64,000 nucleotides of DNA from Nocardia jinanensis (GCF_014645735.1 NZ_BMMH01000005.1:232168-296167), one strand, 5' to 3'; shown: positions 36,539 to 46,380, numbered from the stretch's first letter. Program-made: numbers and translations. Notes: generated by a model not told the origin, from the sequence alone.

Positions 36539-36757
36539 TCACGCTTCGTCGACAATTCCCAGCGCGCCGGCCGGGCAGGCCTCGACCGCGGTCCGGACCG
36601 AGTCGTCGGGATCTGTCGAAGGGGTCAGTACGACCGCTTTCGCCTCCTCGTCCTGAGTGAAGGTGCCCGGAGCGTAGACAGTGCACATTCCGCTGCCGAT
36701 ACACGCTGTTCGGTCGACCGTGATCAACCGATCCGACGCCGTATCGAATGACTTCAT
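36539..36757 (-). CDS. 3Fe-4S-type ferredoxin, probable P450 redox partner
   Basis: 72 residues with cluster ligands in ACIGSGMC (C19-x5-C25) and EACPAGAL (C61). One Cys of a 4Fe-4S set is absent, giving the C-x5-C...C-P pattern of ferredoxins that serve P450s. Acidic surface. Encoded directly before the P450 gene. No dedicated reductase is adjacent; the ferredoxin reductase at 49394 could serve. Confidence 0.88.
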   Translation of the reverse strand: MKSFDTASDRLITVDRTACIGSGMCTVYAPGTFTQDEEAKAVVLTPSTDPDDSVRTAVEACPAGALGIVDEA

Positions 36758-36948
36758 TGCTTGTCCTAACCTTGTGATCTCGCCCAGAGCCGCCCGCCGG
36801 CGCTCGGGGCAGTATCGACATCGACATCGAGGTCGCTATCGTGGGCAGGCACGGATGTTTCCGTCCTCAGCAGCGCCGGTGACCTCCGATCCGCCGGCCC
36901 GAAGGCCGTTCCAGGGACGTAACGAACACCAGGAGAAGGGGTCCCCTG

Positions 36949-37650
36949 ATGCCGGAAGTCACCGGCCGCAAGACGACCATGTCCAACGCCAGGCGCCGCC
37001 ACAACGGTCCGGAACCGGAAAAACGGCGCGGGACCGGACGTACGCACCGGGGCCGGGAAACCCGGCGCCGGCTCGTCGATGCCGCCAAGGCGGTCTTCGA
37101 ACGCGACGGATTCGTGCATGCGAGGATCACCGATATCTGCACCACCGCGGGGGTCTCCCACGGCTCCTTCTACACCTACTTCGTCACCAAAGAGGAAATC
37201 TTCACCGAGGTGGCCGATTCGGTCGAACTCGACCTGCTCACGATCGGACCCGCGCCCGAGGGCACCGGTCCGATCGGGCGCATCCAGTCGGCCACTGAGC
37301 ACTACCTGCGGGTGTTCGGCGCCAACGCCAAGATCATGAGCGTGATCCACCAGGTCTGCACCATCGACGCCGATGTGCGCGCCACCCGCCTGCAGCGGCA
37401 GAACAGCTTCGCCCAGGCTGTTGAAACCCATATCCGCGGCCTCCAGGAATCCGGTCACACCGATCCCCGGATCGACCCCGCCTACGCGGCGCGAGCATTG
37501 GGCGGTATGGTGGCCCATTTCACCGACCATCTCTTCAATACCGACAACGACTTCGACCTGGACACTGCTGGCGAGCAGCTCACCCTGATATGGGTGAACG
37601 CCCTCGGTATCCGCGACACCACTGAACTCCGGTCCACCGCCCACGACTGA
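36949..37650 (+). CDS. TetR-family regulator
   Basis: 233 residues. HTH region: RETRRRLVDAAKAVFERDGFVH, ITDICTTAGVSHGSFYTYF, TKEEIF. A basic N-terminal tail of about 35 residues precedes it. AGGAGAAGGGG precedes the ATG at 36949; ATG 36979 is an alternative. Divergent from the ferredoxin-P450 pair across 191 bases, so it probably represses that operon and itself. Confidence 0.85.
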   Translation: MPEVTGRKTTMSNARRRHNGPEPEKRRGTGRTHRGRETRRRLVDAAKAVFERDGFVHARITDICTTAGVSHGSFYTYFVTKEEIFTEVADSVELDLLTIGPAPEGTGPIGRIQSATEHYLRVFGANAKIMSVIHQVCTIDADVRATRLQRQNSFAQAVETHIRGLQESGHTDPRIDPAYAARALGGMVAHFTDHLFNTDNDFDLDTAGEQLTLIWVNALGIRDTTELRSTAHD

Positions 37651-37659
37651 GTCACCTCA

Positions 37660-38097
37660 CTACGGGGACAGCACCACGAGCGGGATGGTCCGAGCCGTTC
37701 GAGTCTGGTAGACGTCGTAATTGGGCCACCGATCGGACATCACCTTCCACAGTGCGGAGCGCTCGGCGCCGGACACCGTCCGGCCGACCACCGGGATGCG
37801 CTGTGCCCGTACCTGGATCTCGGCGCGGGGGTTCGCCTCCAGGTTGCGATACCACTCGGGATGCGCCGGCGCCCCGCCCATGGAGGCCACGACGATATAG
37901 TCCGCTCCGGATTGCCCGAAGATGAGCGCGGAGGTACGTGGCAGGCCGGTCCTGCGCCCCGTTGTCGTCAGCAACAGGGTCGGTACGCCGTTCCACAGGT
38001 AGCCCACTTCCCCGTCGGTTTCGCGATAGCGCGCAATATGTTCCGCGCCGACCAGGGCCAGATCGGGGGCCTTATAGCCGGGCTCTTTCTCATTCAT
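37660..38097 (-). CDS. F420-dependent nitroreductase-family protein (Ddn-like)
   Basis: 145 residues with the deazaflavin-binding pattern LLLTTTGRRTGLPRTSALIF, YIVVASMGGAPAHPEWYRNL and NPRAEIQV. Relatives use reduced F420 to reduce enones, quinones or nitro compounds. It is last in the minus-strand operon that begins with the amidohydrolase or further upstream; ten bases separate it from the convergent TetR gene. Confidence 0.88.
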   Translation of the reverse strand: MNEKEPGYKAPDLALVGAEHIARYRETDGEVGYLWNGVPTLLLTTTGRRTGLPRTSALIFGQSGADYIVVASMGGAPAHPEWYRNLEANPRAEIQVRAQRIPVVGRTVSGAERSALWKVMSDRWPNYDVYQTRTARTIPLVVLSP

Positions 38098-38106
38098 CGG
38101 TTGTCC

Positions 38107-38889
38107 TCACCTCGCCACATATCCGCCGTCGACCGGGAGTAGCACTCCCGTGACATTGCCGGCCGACTCCGATACCAGGTAAACGGCGGCCGCGGCACAG
38201 TCCTCCGCGGTGATCGGCTTGCCGAGTGGATGCTGTGCACCGGCCTGCCGAACCGCCTCCTCGGACAGCTCGGCCCCCTGCCCGAGTCCGCCGGCGGCGA
38301 AGAAATTGGTCTGCGGCATGGCGGCCGGGCAGAGGGCGTTGGCCCGGATTCCGAACGGGGCGCCCTCGATCGCGACGGCACGGGTCAACTGGTGCACGCC
38401 ACCCTTGGTGGCGCCGTAGACCGCCCCGCCCCAGCCGACCAGGCCCGCCACCGAGCCGGTGTTGAGAATGACCCCGCCACCACCCTGCTCCTTGAAGCGC
38501 AAGACAGCATGTTTGCACCCGAGGAAAACACTACGCAGGTTGACCGCGACCAACCGATCGAATTCCGCGACCGTATGGTCTTCGAGCAGAGCTCCCCCGA
38601 GCCTCGGGGTGGGGATGCCGACGTTGTTGAACAGAATGTCCAACCGCCCGAAATGCTCGACCGCCGAATCGAGCATCCCCACCACCTCGCTTTCCTCGGC
38701 GACGTCCACCCGGACCGCCACTGCTGTCCCACCGGTCTTCTCGACCAGCCGAACGGTCTCCTCGACCCGCTCCGCGCTGATATCGGCGCACACCACGCGG
38801 GCGCCTTCGGCTGCGAACCGCAGCGCGGTCGCTCGGCCGACACCCGACCCCGCGCCCGTGACCACGGCGCTCTTTCCGTCCAGCAACAT
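38107..38889 (-). CDS. SDR-family oxidoreductase
   Basis: 260 residues: TGAGSGVG, CADIS, NNVG, catalytic Ser in NTGSVAG, YGATK, VDGGY. The ATG at 38889 has AAGGAA upstream. The stop lies nine bases before the F420 protein gene. Probably oxidises a secondary alcohol within the pathway of this operon. Confidence 0.87.
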   Translation of the reverse strand: MLLDGKSAVVTGAGSGVGRATALRFAAEGARVVCADISAERVEETVRLVEKTGGTAVAVRVDVAEESEVVGMLDSAVEHFGRLDILFNNVGIPTPRLGGALLEDHTVAEFDRLVAVNLRSVFLGCKHAVLRFKEQGGGGVILNTGSVAGLVGWGGAVYGATKGGVHQLTRAVAIEGAPFGIRANALCPAAMPQTNFFAAGGLGQGAELSEEAVRQAGAQHPLGKPITAEDCAAAAVYLVSESAGNVTGVLLPVDGGYVAR

Positions 38890-38975
38890 TGCTGCACATT
38901 CCTTTCCCATTCGATACCGAGCGCAAGGCGCCGGTGAACACTTCGACAGCAGCGATGGATCCGGCCGAGTTCGGC

Positions 38976-40184
38976 TCAGGCGCGGGTCAGAACGGGCGGC
39001 TCTGCGGGGGTGAATCGGTAGAGCCGCTCGGCGTTCCCACGCAGAATCTTGTACTGGGTTTCCGGCGACAGATGCCCGATGCGGTTCTTCACCACCTGGA
39101 TCGAGTCGGGGAAGGTGGTGTCGGAGTGCGGATAATCGGTCTCGCACATGATGTTGTCCTCGGGGATCTCGCCGAGACTCGCTATCGCATGGGCGTCGTC
39201 GATGATGCAGAGATGGATATGGTCTCGGAAATCCGCCCGCAGATCGAGTTTGTCCAGATCTATCGCACCGCTGCCGGCATGCCCGTCGAAAGATACACCG
39301 CGCTGAACCCAGTAGCGCTGTTTGTCGAGCACCTGCTCGGCCCGCTCCAGGAAGTACGGCGCCCATCCGGCTTCGCCCTCGGACAGCGCGATCTTCAGTT
39401 TCGGATAACGCTGGAACAGGCCGCTGAACAGAAACGACAACATGGTGCCCGAGGTCCTGGTCGCGCCCCAGGTGAGATTGGCCATGAACGGCGCGTTCGA
39501 GCAGATCTGCGGCAACGTCGAGGACGACCCGACATGCATCGACACCACCATGTCCAGATCGTTGGCCGCCGCCATGACCGGGTCCCAGTAGCCGCTGGGG
39601 TCGTGAATGGTGGGCAGGCCGAGCGGCTCCGGATTCTCCGAGAACGCGAAGGATGTGGCGCCCTTGGCGGCACAGCGCTCCATTTCCCGGGCCGCGAGTT
39701 TCGGGTCCCACAGCGGGATCAAGATGAGCGGGATGTAGCGACCGGGTGCCGCCCCGCACCATTCCTCGATCATCCAGTCGTTGTAGGCCTGCAGGCAGGT
39801 GAACCCGAAGTCCCGGTCATCCGCCTCGTAGAAGATCTGCCCGCAGAACCGGGTAACCGACGGAAAACACAGCGAGGCCAGCACTCCCGCACGATTCATA
39901 TCCTCTATTCGCGCCACGGCGTCGTAGCAGCCGGGTGCCATCTCGCTGTACGGCACCGGGTCGGGGCTGAACTCCTCCTTGGACTTGCCCACCACAGCGC
40001 TCAGCCCGGAACTGGGGAACTTCTTACCCTCGTAGACCCAGAAATCCATCCCGCTGTCGTCGACCTCCATATGAGGTGCACGGTCGCGGTCCTTACTCGC
40101 CACGCGATCCACCCAGACGTTCGGCGGCTCCAGAACATGGTCGTCGACCGATATCATCCAGTCGAGATCAAGGTTGGCGGTCAT
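38976..40184 (-). CDS. Amidohydrolase (ACMSD-like metal-dependent hydrolase)
   Basis: 402 residues. N-terminal ISVDDHVLEP replaces the HxH metal motif, as in many actinobacterial members of the amidohydrolase_2 family. Further metal/active-site elements: FAFSENP, VVSMHVGSSS (His), and CETDYPHSDTTFPDS near the C-terminus (Asp). Members decarboxylate or hydrolyse ring or beta-keto acid substrates. ATG 40184 with AAAGGACGG upstream. Often found next to Rieske oxygenase and steroid-type genes. Confidence 0.85.
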   Translation of the reverse strand: MTANLDLDWMISVDDHVLEPPNVWVDRVASKDRDRAPHMEVDDSGMDFWVYEGKKFPSSGLSAVVGKSKEEFSPDPVPYSEMAPGCYDAVARIEDMNRAGVLASLCFPSVTRFCGQIFYEADDRDFGFTCLQAYNDWMIEEWCGAAPGRYIPLILIPLWDPKLAAREMERCAAKGATSFAFSENPEPLGLPTIHDPSGYWDPVMAAANDLDMVVSMHVGSSSTLPQICSNAPFMANLTWGATRTSGTMLSFLFSGLFQRYPKLKIALSEGEAGWAPYFLERAEQVLDKQRYWVQRGVSFDGHAGSGAIDLDKLDLRADFRDHIHLCIIDDAHAIASLGEIPEDNIMCETDYPHSDTTFPDSIQVVKNRIGHLSPETQYKILRGNAERLYRFTPAEPPVLTRA

Positions 40185-40253
40185 TGTCCGTCCTTTCTTC
40201 GGCGACCTTCGTAACGAGGTCGGGTTCTGCTTGTCGTTCCGCTCGCGCCCGGC

Positions 40254-41720
40254 TCAGCGGAGGTCCCCGATGGCGATGTGTTTGACTTCCTGGAAGGCTC
40301 GGATGCCATCGGTTCCGCGCTCGCGGCCGAGACCGCTGTGCTTGTAGCCGCCACTCGGGGCGTACGCGCTGTACAGGCCGGCGTTGACATTCACCGCACC
40401 CGTCCGCAGGCGGCGCGCCACGGCCGTTGCCGCGGCCACATCAGCGCCGTACACCTGGCCGGAGAGGCCGTAATCGCTGTCGTTTGCGATCCGCACCGCG
40501 TCGTCGATATCCCGGTAACCGATGACCCCGATCACCGGGCCGAAAATTTCCTCCCGCGCCGCCGGATTGTCGTTGTCCGGCAGGTCCAGCACGGTCGGCT
40601 CGAAGTAATAGCCCCGCTCGAGACCGGCGGGCCGCCCGCCCCCGAACACCACACGGCCACCGTTGTCCTGCGCCAGCGCCACGTATCGCTCGCACCGTTG
40701 CCGCTGAGCCGCGCTGATCACCGGACCCATCGTCGCGGCCCGGTCGCTGGGCGGCCCCACCTCGATACCGGCGTAGGCCTGGGACACCGCGGCGATGACC
40801 TCGTCCTTACGGTCTTGCGGCACAAGCATGCGGGTCGCGGCGATACATGCTTGACCGGCCGTCGCCCCTACTACCGCTGCGGCTCCCCTGGCGGCGTGCT
40901 CGACGGCGTCGGGCAGATAGATCTGCGCCGACTTGCCACCGAGTTCCAGCGCCACCCGTTTCACCGTCGGCGCGGCCTGGCTCAGGATCGCCCGCCCGAC
41001 CGTGGTGGAGCCGGTGAACGACACCATATCCACCGCCGGATCCGTGGTGAGCAGTTCCGCACCCGCGGCGCCGGGCTCCACCACTACGCTCAGCACTCCG
41101 GGCGGCAAGCCCGCGGCCGCCGCGGCGGCACCGAACATGAGCGAGGAGATCGGCGTCAGCGGGCTCGGGCGCAGCACCACAGAGTTGCCCGCCATCAGCG
41201 CCGGAATCAGTTTCTGCATGCCCATGATGAACGGGGCGTTGTAAGGAGTGATCGCGGCCACGACGCCGATCGGCTCATACCGGCGGATACTCAGCCGCAC
41301 GCCCGCCCGTATCAGCTCGTCGACCGGCACGGGGTTGGCTTCCTCATGCGCCATGGACAGGTACAGATCGATCGTTTCCCGGGCCATCGTCATGGTGGTG
41401 CGGAACTGCGCACCCTCCGCGTAGAACACCGGTTGCCCGCCCTCGGCGACGATGAGGTCGACGAGCACCTCACGGGCGGACTCCAGGTGTTCGAGGAAGG
41501 CGTGCAGTGTCTGCGCCCGTTCCACGGCCGGCAGGTCGGCCCACACCCCGCTGTCGAAACTGCGGCGCGCCTCGGTCACCGCCCAGCCGATATCCGCTAC
41601 CGATGCCGCGGCGAGCTCCGCAACGGTCGATTCGTCCGCCGGATTCTCGACGGTGAACACCGCGCCGCCGTCCAGCCATTTTCCGGCCACGTAGGAGCAC
41701 CAGTGTGGAATGTTCGTCAC
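40254..41720 (-). CDS. NAD(P)-dependent aldehyde dehydrogenase
   Basis: 488 residues from GTG 41720 (AAGGGATC upstream). Catalytic residues N161 (PYNAPF), E259 (LELGGKS) and C292 (GQACIAATR) are present, with FTGSTTVG for the cofactor. The usual KPS lysine reads RPSPLTP (Arg). Oxidises an aldehyde to the acid; in this operon the aldehyde may be the product of the thiolase-like aldolase encoded just upstream. Confidence 0.9.
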   Translation of the reverse strand: MTNIPHWCSYVAGKWLDGGAVFTVENPADESTVAELAAASVADIGWAVTEARRSFDSGVWADLPAVERAQTLHAFLEHLESAREVLVDLIVAEGGQPVFYAEGAQFRTTMTMARETIDLYLSMAHEEANPVPVDELIRAGVRLSIRRYEPIGVVAAITPYNAPFIMGMQKLIPALMAGNSVVLRPSPLTPISSLMFGAAAAAAGLPPGVLSVVVEPGAAGAELLTTDPAVDMVSFTGSTTVGRAILSQAAPTVKRVALELGGKSAQIYLPDAVEHAARGAAAVVGATAGQACIAATRMLVPQDRKDEVIAAVSQAYAGIEVGPPSDRAATMGPVISAAQRQRCERYVALAQDNGGRVVFGGGRPAGLERGYYFEPTVLDLPDNDNPAAREEIFGPVIGVIGYRDIDDAVRIANDSDYGLSGQVYGADVAAATAVARRLRTGAVNVNAGLYSAYAPSGGYKHSGLGRERGTDGIRAFQEVKHIAIGDLR

Positions 41721-41748
41721 GATCGATCCCTTCGTCGAACTGGCAATG

Positions 41749-42951
41749 TCAGAACGGTTCGGCGCTGTACACGACGGCGCCTCCGTAATGCGGCGACGAT
41801 TGGCAGGCGACGCCGATCGTCGCCTTCGCGCGTTGTCGTGCGCCGGCCCGCCCGGCGAGCTGGAGATAACACTCGAGCATCTGCGGGATGCCGTGCATAC
41901 GCCCGTTGCCGAGTGCGCCGCCACCGGAGAGCACCGGTAACCCGTCGGGCCGGTCACTGTCGATCCGTCCGTCCTGGACGAACCGGTGCGCCTCTCCGAC
42001 CGGGCAGAAGCCCAGGGCCTCCAACCAGAACCAGACAAGAGGCGAGAAACCGTCGTAGAGCTGCGGCAGATCCACCTCGTCCGGCCCCACGCCGGCCGAC
42101 TCCCATAACCGGCGCGCGGTCTCCGCACCGCCGCGCATGATGTCGTCGAGCGGCCAGTGCAATGGCAGGCGGTGCGGTACCGGGCTCGATTGCGCGTAAC
42201 CGCTGATGTACACCGGGCGATGCCGGAGGTCCCGGGCCCGGTCCGCGGAGGTGAGCACGAACGCGGCCACCCCATCGACCGGGATATCACAGTCGTACCG
42301 GCACACCGGGTCTGCGAGCAGCGGTGCGTCCAGGTACTGCTGTGCCGTCAGCGGTTTGCGGTACCAGTGGGACCACGGTATCCGCGCGCCGTTCTTGCGC
42401 GCCTCGACGAGTACGGCCGCCATGGCTTCCCGGTCGGCACCGTAACGCTGCAGATATTCGGTGTAGGGCAGCGCGATCATCGCGAGGGGCCCGAAGTATC
42501 CGGTGGGCGCAGTCCACTGTTGAGGACCGGTGATCTCACGGGTCGAGTTCCCGTGGTAGCTCCCACGCGGGTTGTGCAGCGCGCGGAAGAACAACAGATA
42601 ATCCGCGGCACCACAGGCCACAGCATTGATGCCCAGGGTCAGCGCCCCGGACACCTGGCCGACCCCCTGGAAACCGGCGACGTATCGCGGTGCGGCGCCG
42701 AGGTGTTCGGCCATCCACGCCGCCGTGACCGTGCTGATCCCGTCTTCGACTGTGTGCGAACCCGCGGTCGGGAACATCGAGGCGGCGACGATACCGTCGA
42801 CCTCGCCCAGTTCCAGACCGGCGTCGGCGATCGCCCGGCGCGCCGTGTCGACCGCAAGTGCCCCCAGTGGGGAATCGGCATGCCGCTGAATGGCGCTCTG
42901 TGCACAGCCCGCGATTGCCACCTTGTTGCTTGCGCCGAACCTGCCGCTCAT
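41749..42951 (-). CDS. Thiolase-like protein lacking the catalytic Cys (Ltp2-like, probable aldolase)
   Basis: 400 residues of the thiolase fold. Where thiolases have their nucleophile Cys the sequence is VAGFQGVGQVSGALTLGINA, with no Cys, as in the Ltp2 aldolase of steroid side-chain degradation (YGGGAACATVQHA). QLYDGFSPLVWFWLEALGFC supplies a Tyr that may be catalytic. The start codon overlaps the stop of a DUF35 gene, and Ltp2 needs a DUF35 partner. Predicted role: retro-aldol cleavage of a beta-hydroxyacyl-CoA. Confidence 0.8.
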   Translation of the reverse strand: MSGRFGASNKVAIAGCAQSAIQRHADSPLGALAVDTARRAIADAGLELGEVDGIVAASMFPTAGSHTVEDGISTVTAAWMAEHLGAAPRYVAGFQGVGQVSGALTLGINAVACGAADYLLFFRALHNPRGSYHGNSTREITGPQQWTAPTGYFGPLAMIALPYTEYLQRYGADREAMAAVLVEARKNGARIPWSHWYRKPLTAQQYLDAPLLADPVCRYDCDIPVDGVAAFVLTSADRARDLRHRPVYISGYAQSSPVPHRLPLHWPLDDIMRGGAETARRLWESAGVGPDEVDLPQLYDGFSPLVWFWLEALGFCPVGEAHRFVQDGRIDSDRPDGLPVLSGGGALGNGRMHGIPQMLECYLQLAGRAGARQRAKATIGVACQSSPHYGGAVVYSAEPF

Positions 42952-43421
42952 ACGTTTCCGTCCCGATGATCGTCCCCGCTCAGCACGAAGGCGGGAACGG
43001 CCACGCCGGACGCTATGTCCTCGAACGCGACCCGCACCGCCGACCCGATCTCGACGGGTGCCCCGGGACCGTCGAGCAGTCGGCCGATCAATCGAAGCTC
43101 GGTCTGTTCGATCAGTTCGACATCCACCAGAACGAACGGCACGTCGGCCGTGAACCCGGAGAGGAACGATTGACGCACCACCGTCCACGAACGCACCACA
43201 CCCGATCCGCTCACCGGTTCGAATACGAACTCCGCAGCGATGCTTCGGCAGTGCGGACAGATCTGGTCCGGGGCAACGGTGAACAGTGCACAACGGCCGC
43301 ATCGGGCGGCGGTGAGCATATGCCGAGCCGTCGCCGCCCAGAAGGGGGCGGAGAGTTCATCCGGAACAGGGACAGGCCGTCGGTCCGCAGCGGCGTGCCC
43401 GATGCTCGGGTCGGCGCTCAT
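42948..43421 (-). CDS. DUF35 OB-fold / zinc-ribbon protein, partner of the thiolase-like protein
   Basis: 157 residues. Zinc ribbon CGRC...CPHC (ARCGRCALFTVAPDQICPHC) followed by an OB-fold acyl-CoA-associated domain (GSGVVRSWTVVRQ, VPFVLVDVELIEQ). The ATG at 43421 overlaps the CaiB stop (TGATG) and its stop overlaps the thiolase-like start (ATGA). Such proteins form complexes with Ltp2-type enzymes. Confidence 0.85.
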   Translation of the reverse strand: MSADPSIGHAAADRRPVPVPDELSAPFWAATARHMLTAARCGRCALFTVAPDQICPHCRSIAAEFVFEPVSGSGVVRSWTVVRQSFLSGFTADVPFVLVDVELIEQTELRLIGRLLDGPGAPVEIGSAVRVAFEDIASGVAVPAFVLSGDDHRDGNV

Positions 43422-44629
43422 CACGGAATCACTCCCGAATCCTTGAGTGCTCCGATATCCGCCCAGCTGTATCCCAGTTCCAGTAGTACCGATTCGGTGT
43501 GCTCGCCGTGCTCGGGTGCCCGGACCAGATCGGGGGGATGTCCGTCGAACTGCACCGGAACCGTGGGCAACGAGTACTTCACGTCCCCGTCGACCACTTC
43601 ACCCAGGTACCCGTTGGCAAGCACCTGCGGATCCTCGAGCAACTCCTCCACGCTCTGAACCGGCGCCCACGGCGCATCTATCGTGGCGAGCAGCTCCTTC
43701 CATTCGGCGAAGGTGCGCTCGCCGAATTCCGCTACCAGTTCGGCGACACAAGCTTCCCGATTCTCCCGCCGCGCCGCGAGATCGACGAAGCGTGGGTCGT
43801 CGGCCAATTCTGCTCGGCCGATCGCCCGGCAGAAATCCCGCCAGTATCGATCACCCTGAAGGAATACCAGCTGGATATGACGCCCGTCCTTCGTCCGGTA
43901 GGTGCCGACCAGGGGGTTCGGCGAGTCCTCGTTCCCGGACATCGCTCGTGGCTGCTGCCCCTGCAACGCGGACAGCAGGTCGGATGACAAGGTCCACATC
44001 GCGGTCGCGAGCAGCGAGACATCCACCACCGCGCCCTGCCCGGTACGCTCGCGCCGCAACAGGGACGCGGCGACCCCGAAAGCCAGCGCCATCGCGCCGT
44101 TGCGATCGCCCATCGCGCCACGCTGGTGGATCGGGTTCTCCCGGTCCGGGGGCGTCAGGACGTGGGCCATACCGCCCCGTGCCCAGAACGCGGACGAGTC
44201 GTAGCCGGCCCGGTCCGCGTCGGGACCCCGGGCGCCGTATCCGTGCCCACGGGCATAGACGAGCTTCGGGTACCGCGCGGTCAGCGTTTCCGCGTCGAGT
44301 CCGAGACGTGTCAACGCACCCGGCCGGAAATTGGTCAGGAAAACGTCGGCTGTCTCCAGCATCTGGTCGAGGACGGTTCGGCCGCCCTCCACCCGCAGAT
44401 CCAATGCGACCGATCGCTTGCCCCGATTGGCCAGTGCCATCGAAAGATTGACCCCGCCGCTGTCCACGCCGATGCCCTGCGTGGCAAGGCCTCGATAAGG
44501 GTCACCCTCGATGCGTTCGATCCGTACGACGTCGGCTCCCCAGTCGGCCAGCAGCGCGCCGGCGACCGGAACGAAAACCCATTGAGCCAACTCGACTACC
44601 CGGATATCGCGGAAAGCACCGTTGCTCAC
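43421..44629 (-). CDS. CaiB/BaiF-family (family III) CoA-transferase
   Basis: 402 residues from GTG 44629 (AAGGGAG upstream). Family features: VVELAQWVFVPVAGALLADWGADVVRIE, LTNFRPGALTRLGL, a catalytic Asp in GAMGDRNGAMALAFGV, and WAPVQSVEELLEDPQVLANGYL. Moves CoA from a donor thioester to a carboxylic acid intermediate. First gene of the operon CaiB-DUF35-thiolase-aldehyde dehydrogenase. A relic of another member lies at 9937-10121. Confidence 0.9.
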   Translation of the reverse strand: MSNGAFRDIRVVELAQWVFVPVAGALLADWGADVVRIERIEGDPYRGLATQGIGVDSGGVNLSMALANRGKRSVALDLRVEGGRTVLDQMLETADVFLTNFRPGALTRLGLDAETLTARYPKLVYARGHGYGARGPDADRAGYDSSAFWARGGMAHVLTPPDRENPIHQRGAMGDRNGAMALAFGVAASLLRRERTGQGAVVDVSLLATAMWTLSSDLLSALQGQQPRAMSGNEDSPNPLVGTYRTKDGRHIQLVFLQGDRYWRDFCRAIGRAELADDPRFVDLAARRENREACVAELVAEFGERTFAEWKELLATIDAPWAPVQSVEELLEDPQVLANGYLGEVVDGDVKYSLPTVPVQFDGHPPDLVRAPEHGEHTESVLLELGYSWADIGALKDSGVIP

Positions 44630-45354
44630 GTCCGGCTCCCTTGTTCGTCCATTGCTGTTCTGTTCGCCGGGTAATGCCCGAGCCTGTCCGGTGCGGCCTC
44701 ATATCCGCTGCCCGGGGGCAGTACGCCGACCAGAACGCGCCCAGCGCAAGTTCGTAGCGACCGGCCGGTTCGTTGTGGGTAAATGCAAACTGACAACGTT
44801 GTCTCCTGTGCAAACGCAACGCTCGCTGAGCCACCTCTGACCTCCTGATGCGTTCCGGACGACGCTTTCGACGCGACTCCACACGGGACGGCCGAGGGAT
44901 CAACCGGGTACGGACACCGAGTCGGCTACGCCAGGCACCCGGCTGTCGCCCCGAGCACTGTCGACCTCCGCGCATCTCAGGCGAGTGCAGGCCGGCAATT
45001 CAGGGAAACGCGGTCCTTACAGAAGAGGAGAAGTGGCATTTGATGCTCGTATTTCAGCACCATTGATCCAAATGATAGCTTGTTGTGATGTGGGGCACAA
45101 GGGCTATCGTGAGGTGATGATGGCGGCCGACTTCCTCCAAAACCGAGTCGGCGCACAGAGATCAGCCCGAGTCGAGCCCTCCGGCAGTCCGGACGCCGCA
45201 TATGCGCGTGCCGCCAGGGGAGCTCACATCGGATAGCCGTCACCCGGGCCGAAGGTGGCGAACCTCGAACCGGATACCTGCCCCGCCGGCCGATTCACTC
45301 AGCGCTATTCTTGGAATGTTCGGTGCGGGCAGGGTGACGAGGTGAAGGGGCAGG
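44630..45354. other. 725-base intergenic region with repeat structure
   Basis: Divergent region between the CaiB operon (-) and the IclR gene (+). No coding sequence could be supported. It contains the 12-base palindrome GACAACGTTGTC (44792-44803) flanked by a direct repeat TGCAAAC (44784-44790 and 44810-44816), about 165 bases upstream of the CaiB start. Confidence 0.5.
44784..44816. promoter_or_regulatory. Palindrome GACAACGTTGTC between TGCAAAC direct repeats
   Basis: A perfect 12-base palindrome (44792-44803) lies between two copies of TGCAAAC spaced 26 bases apart. Located in the promoter region of the CaiB operon. Candidate binding site for the IclR regulator at 45355 or another factor. 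Confidence 0.4.
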
Positions 45355-46254
45355 ATGCCGATCAAGCCGTCTCCGGCGGTCGTCCGCGCGGGTCAGCTCC
45401 TGCAATTCATGGCCCGGCGCCCGTCTGCTTCGTACTCGATCGCCGAACTCGCACGCGCCACCGATATGCCTCGTGCGACGTGCGATTCCACGCTACAGGC
45501 CCTGGCGGAACACGGTCTGGTCGTGCGCCGCGGACACGAACTCCGATATGAACTCGGGGGCTTCTGCATCGTGCTGGGTGATGCCGCCCGGGCCGCGAAC
45601 CCGATCTTGAATGCCGCCAGTGTCGAGGCGGAAGCCCTCGCCCGTGCACTCAACGCCTGCGTGGCAGTGTCCGCGCTCATCGGGAACGCGACCCGGGTAA
45701 TGGCGGTTTCCGACTGGGGTCCACCCCTCGGTACCCGCCCCCGGCCGGGCCAGTCCGTCCCGCTGTCGCCTCCTTTCGGCGCCGTCTTCGTTGCCTGGGA
45801 CCGGGACAAGGCTGTTGCCTGGCTGGCCGAGGCTGCCGGCACATCGGCCGATGAAGCCCCGGATCGCTGGCACAAGGCGCTGGACGCCATTCGCAGACGG
45901 GGGTACAGCGTCTCGCTGACGCCTGCACGCTCCTGGGTACCGGACCCCGACTCGGCCTTCGAAACCGCGCTCAACCCCCCGGATCCCGAGCACGCTCGCC
46001 GCTATCAAGCGGAATTGGCCGAACGCATGAAACACACCGAGTACCTCCCGATGGATCTCGAGGGTGCGGAACCGGTCCGTTTGATGCAGATCTCGGCACC
46101 GGTATTCGACGTGGCCGGCCGGACCGCGGCGGCGCTGATGCTGCTGGGGCCTCCGCACGAACTGGCCATTCCGGAAGTGGAAGCCCTCGGACGCCAGGTC
46201 GCCGATGCGGCACACCGCGCCGCCAAAGCCGCCGGTAGCGATATACCTCATTGA
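45355..46254 (+). CDS. IclR-family transcriptional regulator
   Basis: 299 residues. Winged helix: VVRAGQLLQFMARRPSASYS, IAELARATDMPRATCDSTLQAL, HGLVVRRGHELRYELGG. The effector-binding domain contains GTRPRPGQSVPLSPPFGAVFVAW. AAGGGG precedes ATG 45355. It stands between the CaiB operon and the APH/Rieske genes. Inverted repeats of the form YGACA-N4-YGTCA occur at 46381, 47784 and 54037 and could be its sites. Confidence 0.85.
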   Translation: MPIKPSPAVVRAGQLLQFMARRPSASYSIAELARATDMPRATCDSTLQALAEHGLVVRRGHELRYELGGFCIVLGDAARAANPILNAASVEAEALARALNACVAVSALIGNATRVMAVSDWGPPLGTRPRPGQSVPLSPPFGAVFVAWDRDKAVAWLAEAAGTSADEAPDRWHKALDAIRRRGYSVSLTPARSWVPDPDSAFETALNPPDPEHARRYQAELAERMKHTEYLPMDLEGAEPVRLMQISAPVFDVAGRTAAALMLLGPPHELAIPEVEALGRQVADAAHRAAKAAGSDIPH

Positions 46255-46380
46255 AACCTCGGCAGTTCGCGCCCTGATCCGTTGGCGGACCGGGCAGCCG
46301 ACGCCCAGGAACACCGGCTCCGTTCCATCACGCGGACAAGTCCCTGGACGCTCCTGAACCATCCGAGCTCAACCGGAAAT

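Noticed and set aside
40278..42140. 620-codon open frame on the plus strand opposite the aldehyde dehydrogenase
   Set aside because: Arg/His/Gly-rich nonsense typical of antisense frames; the opposite strand encodes a complete enzyme.
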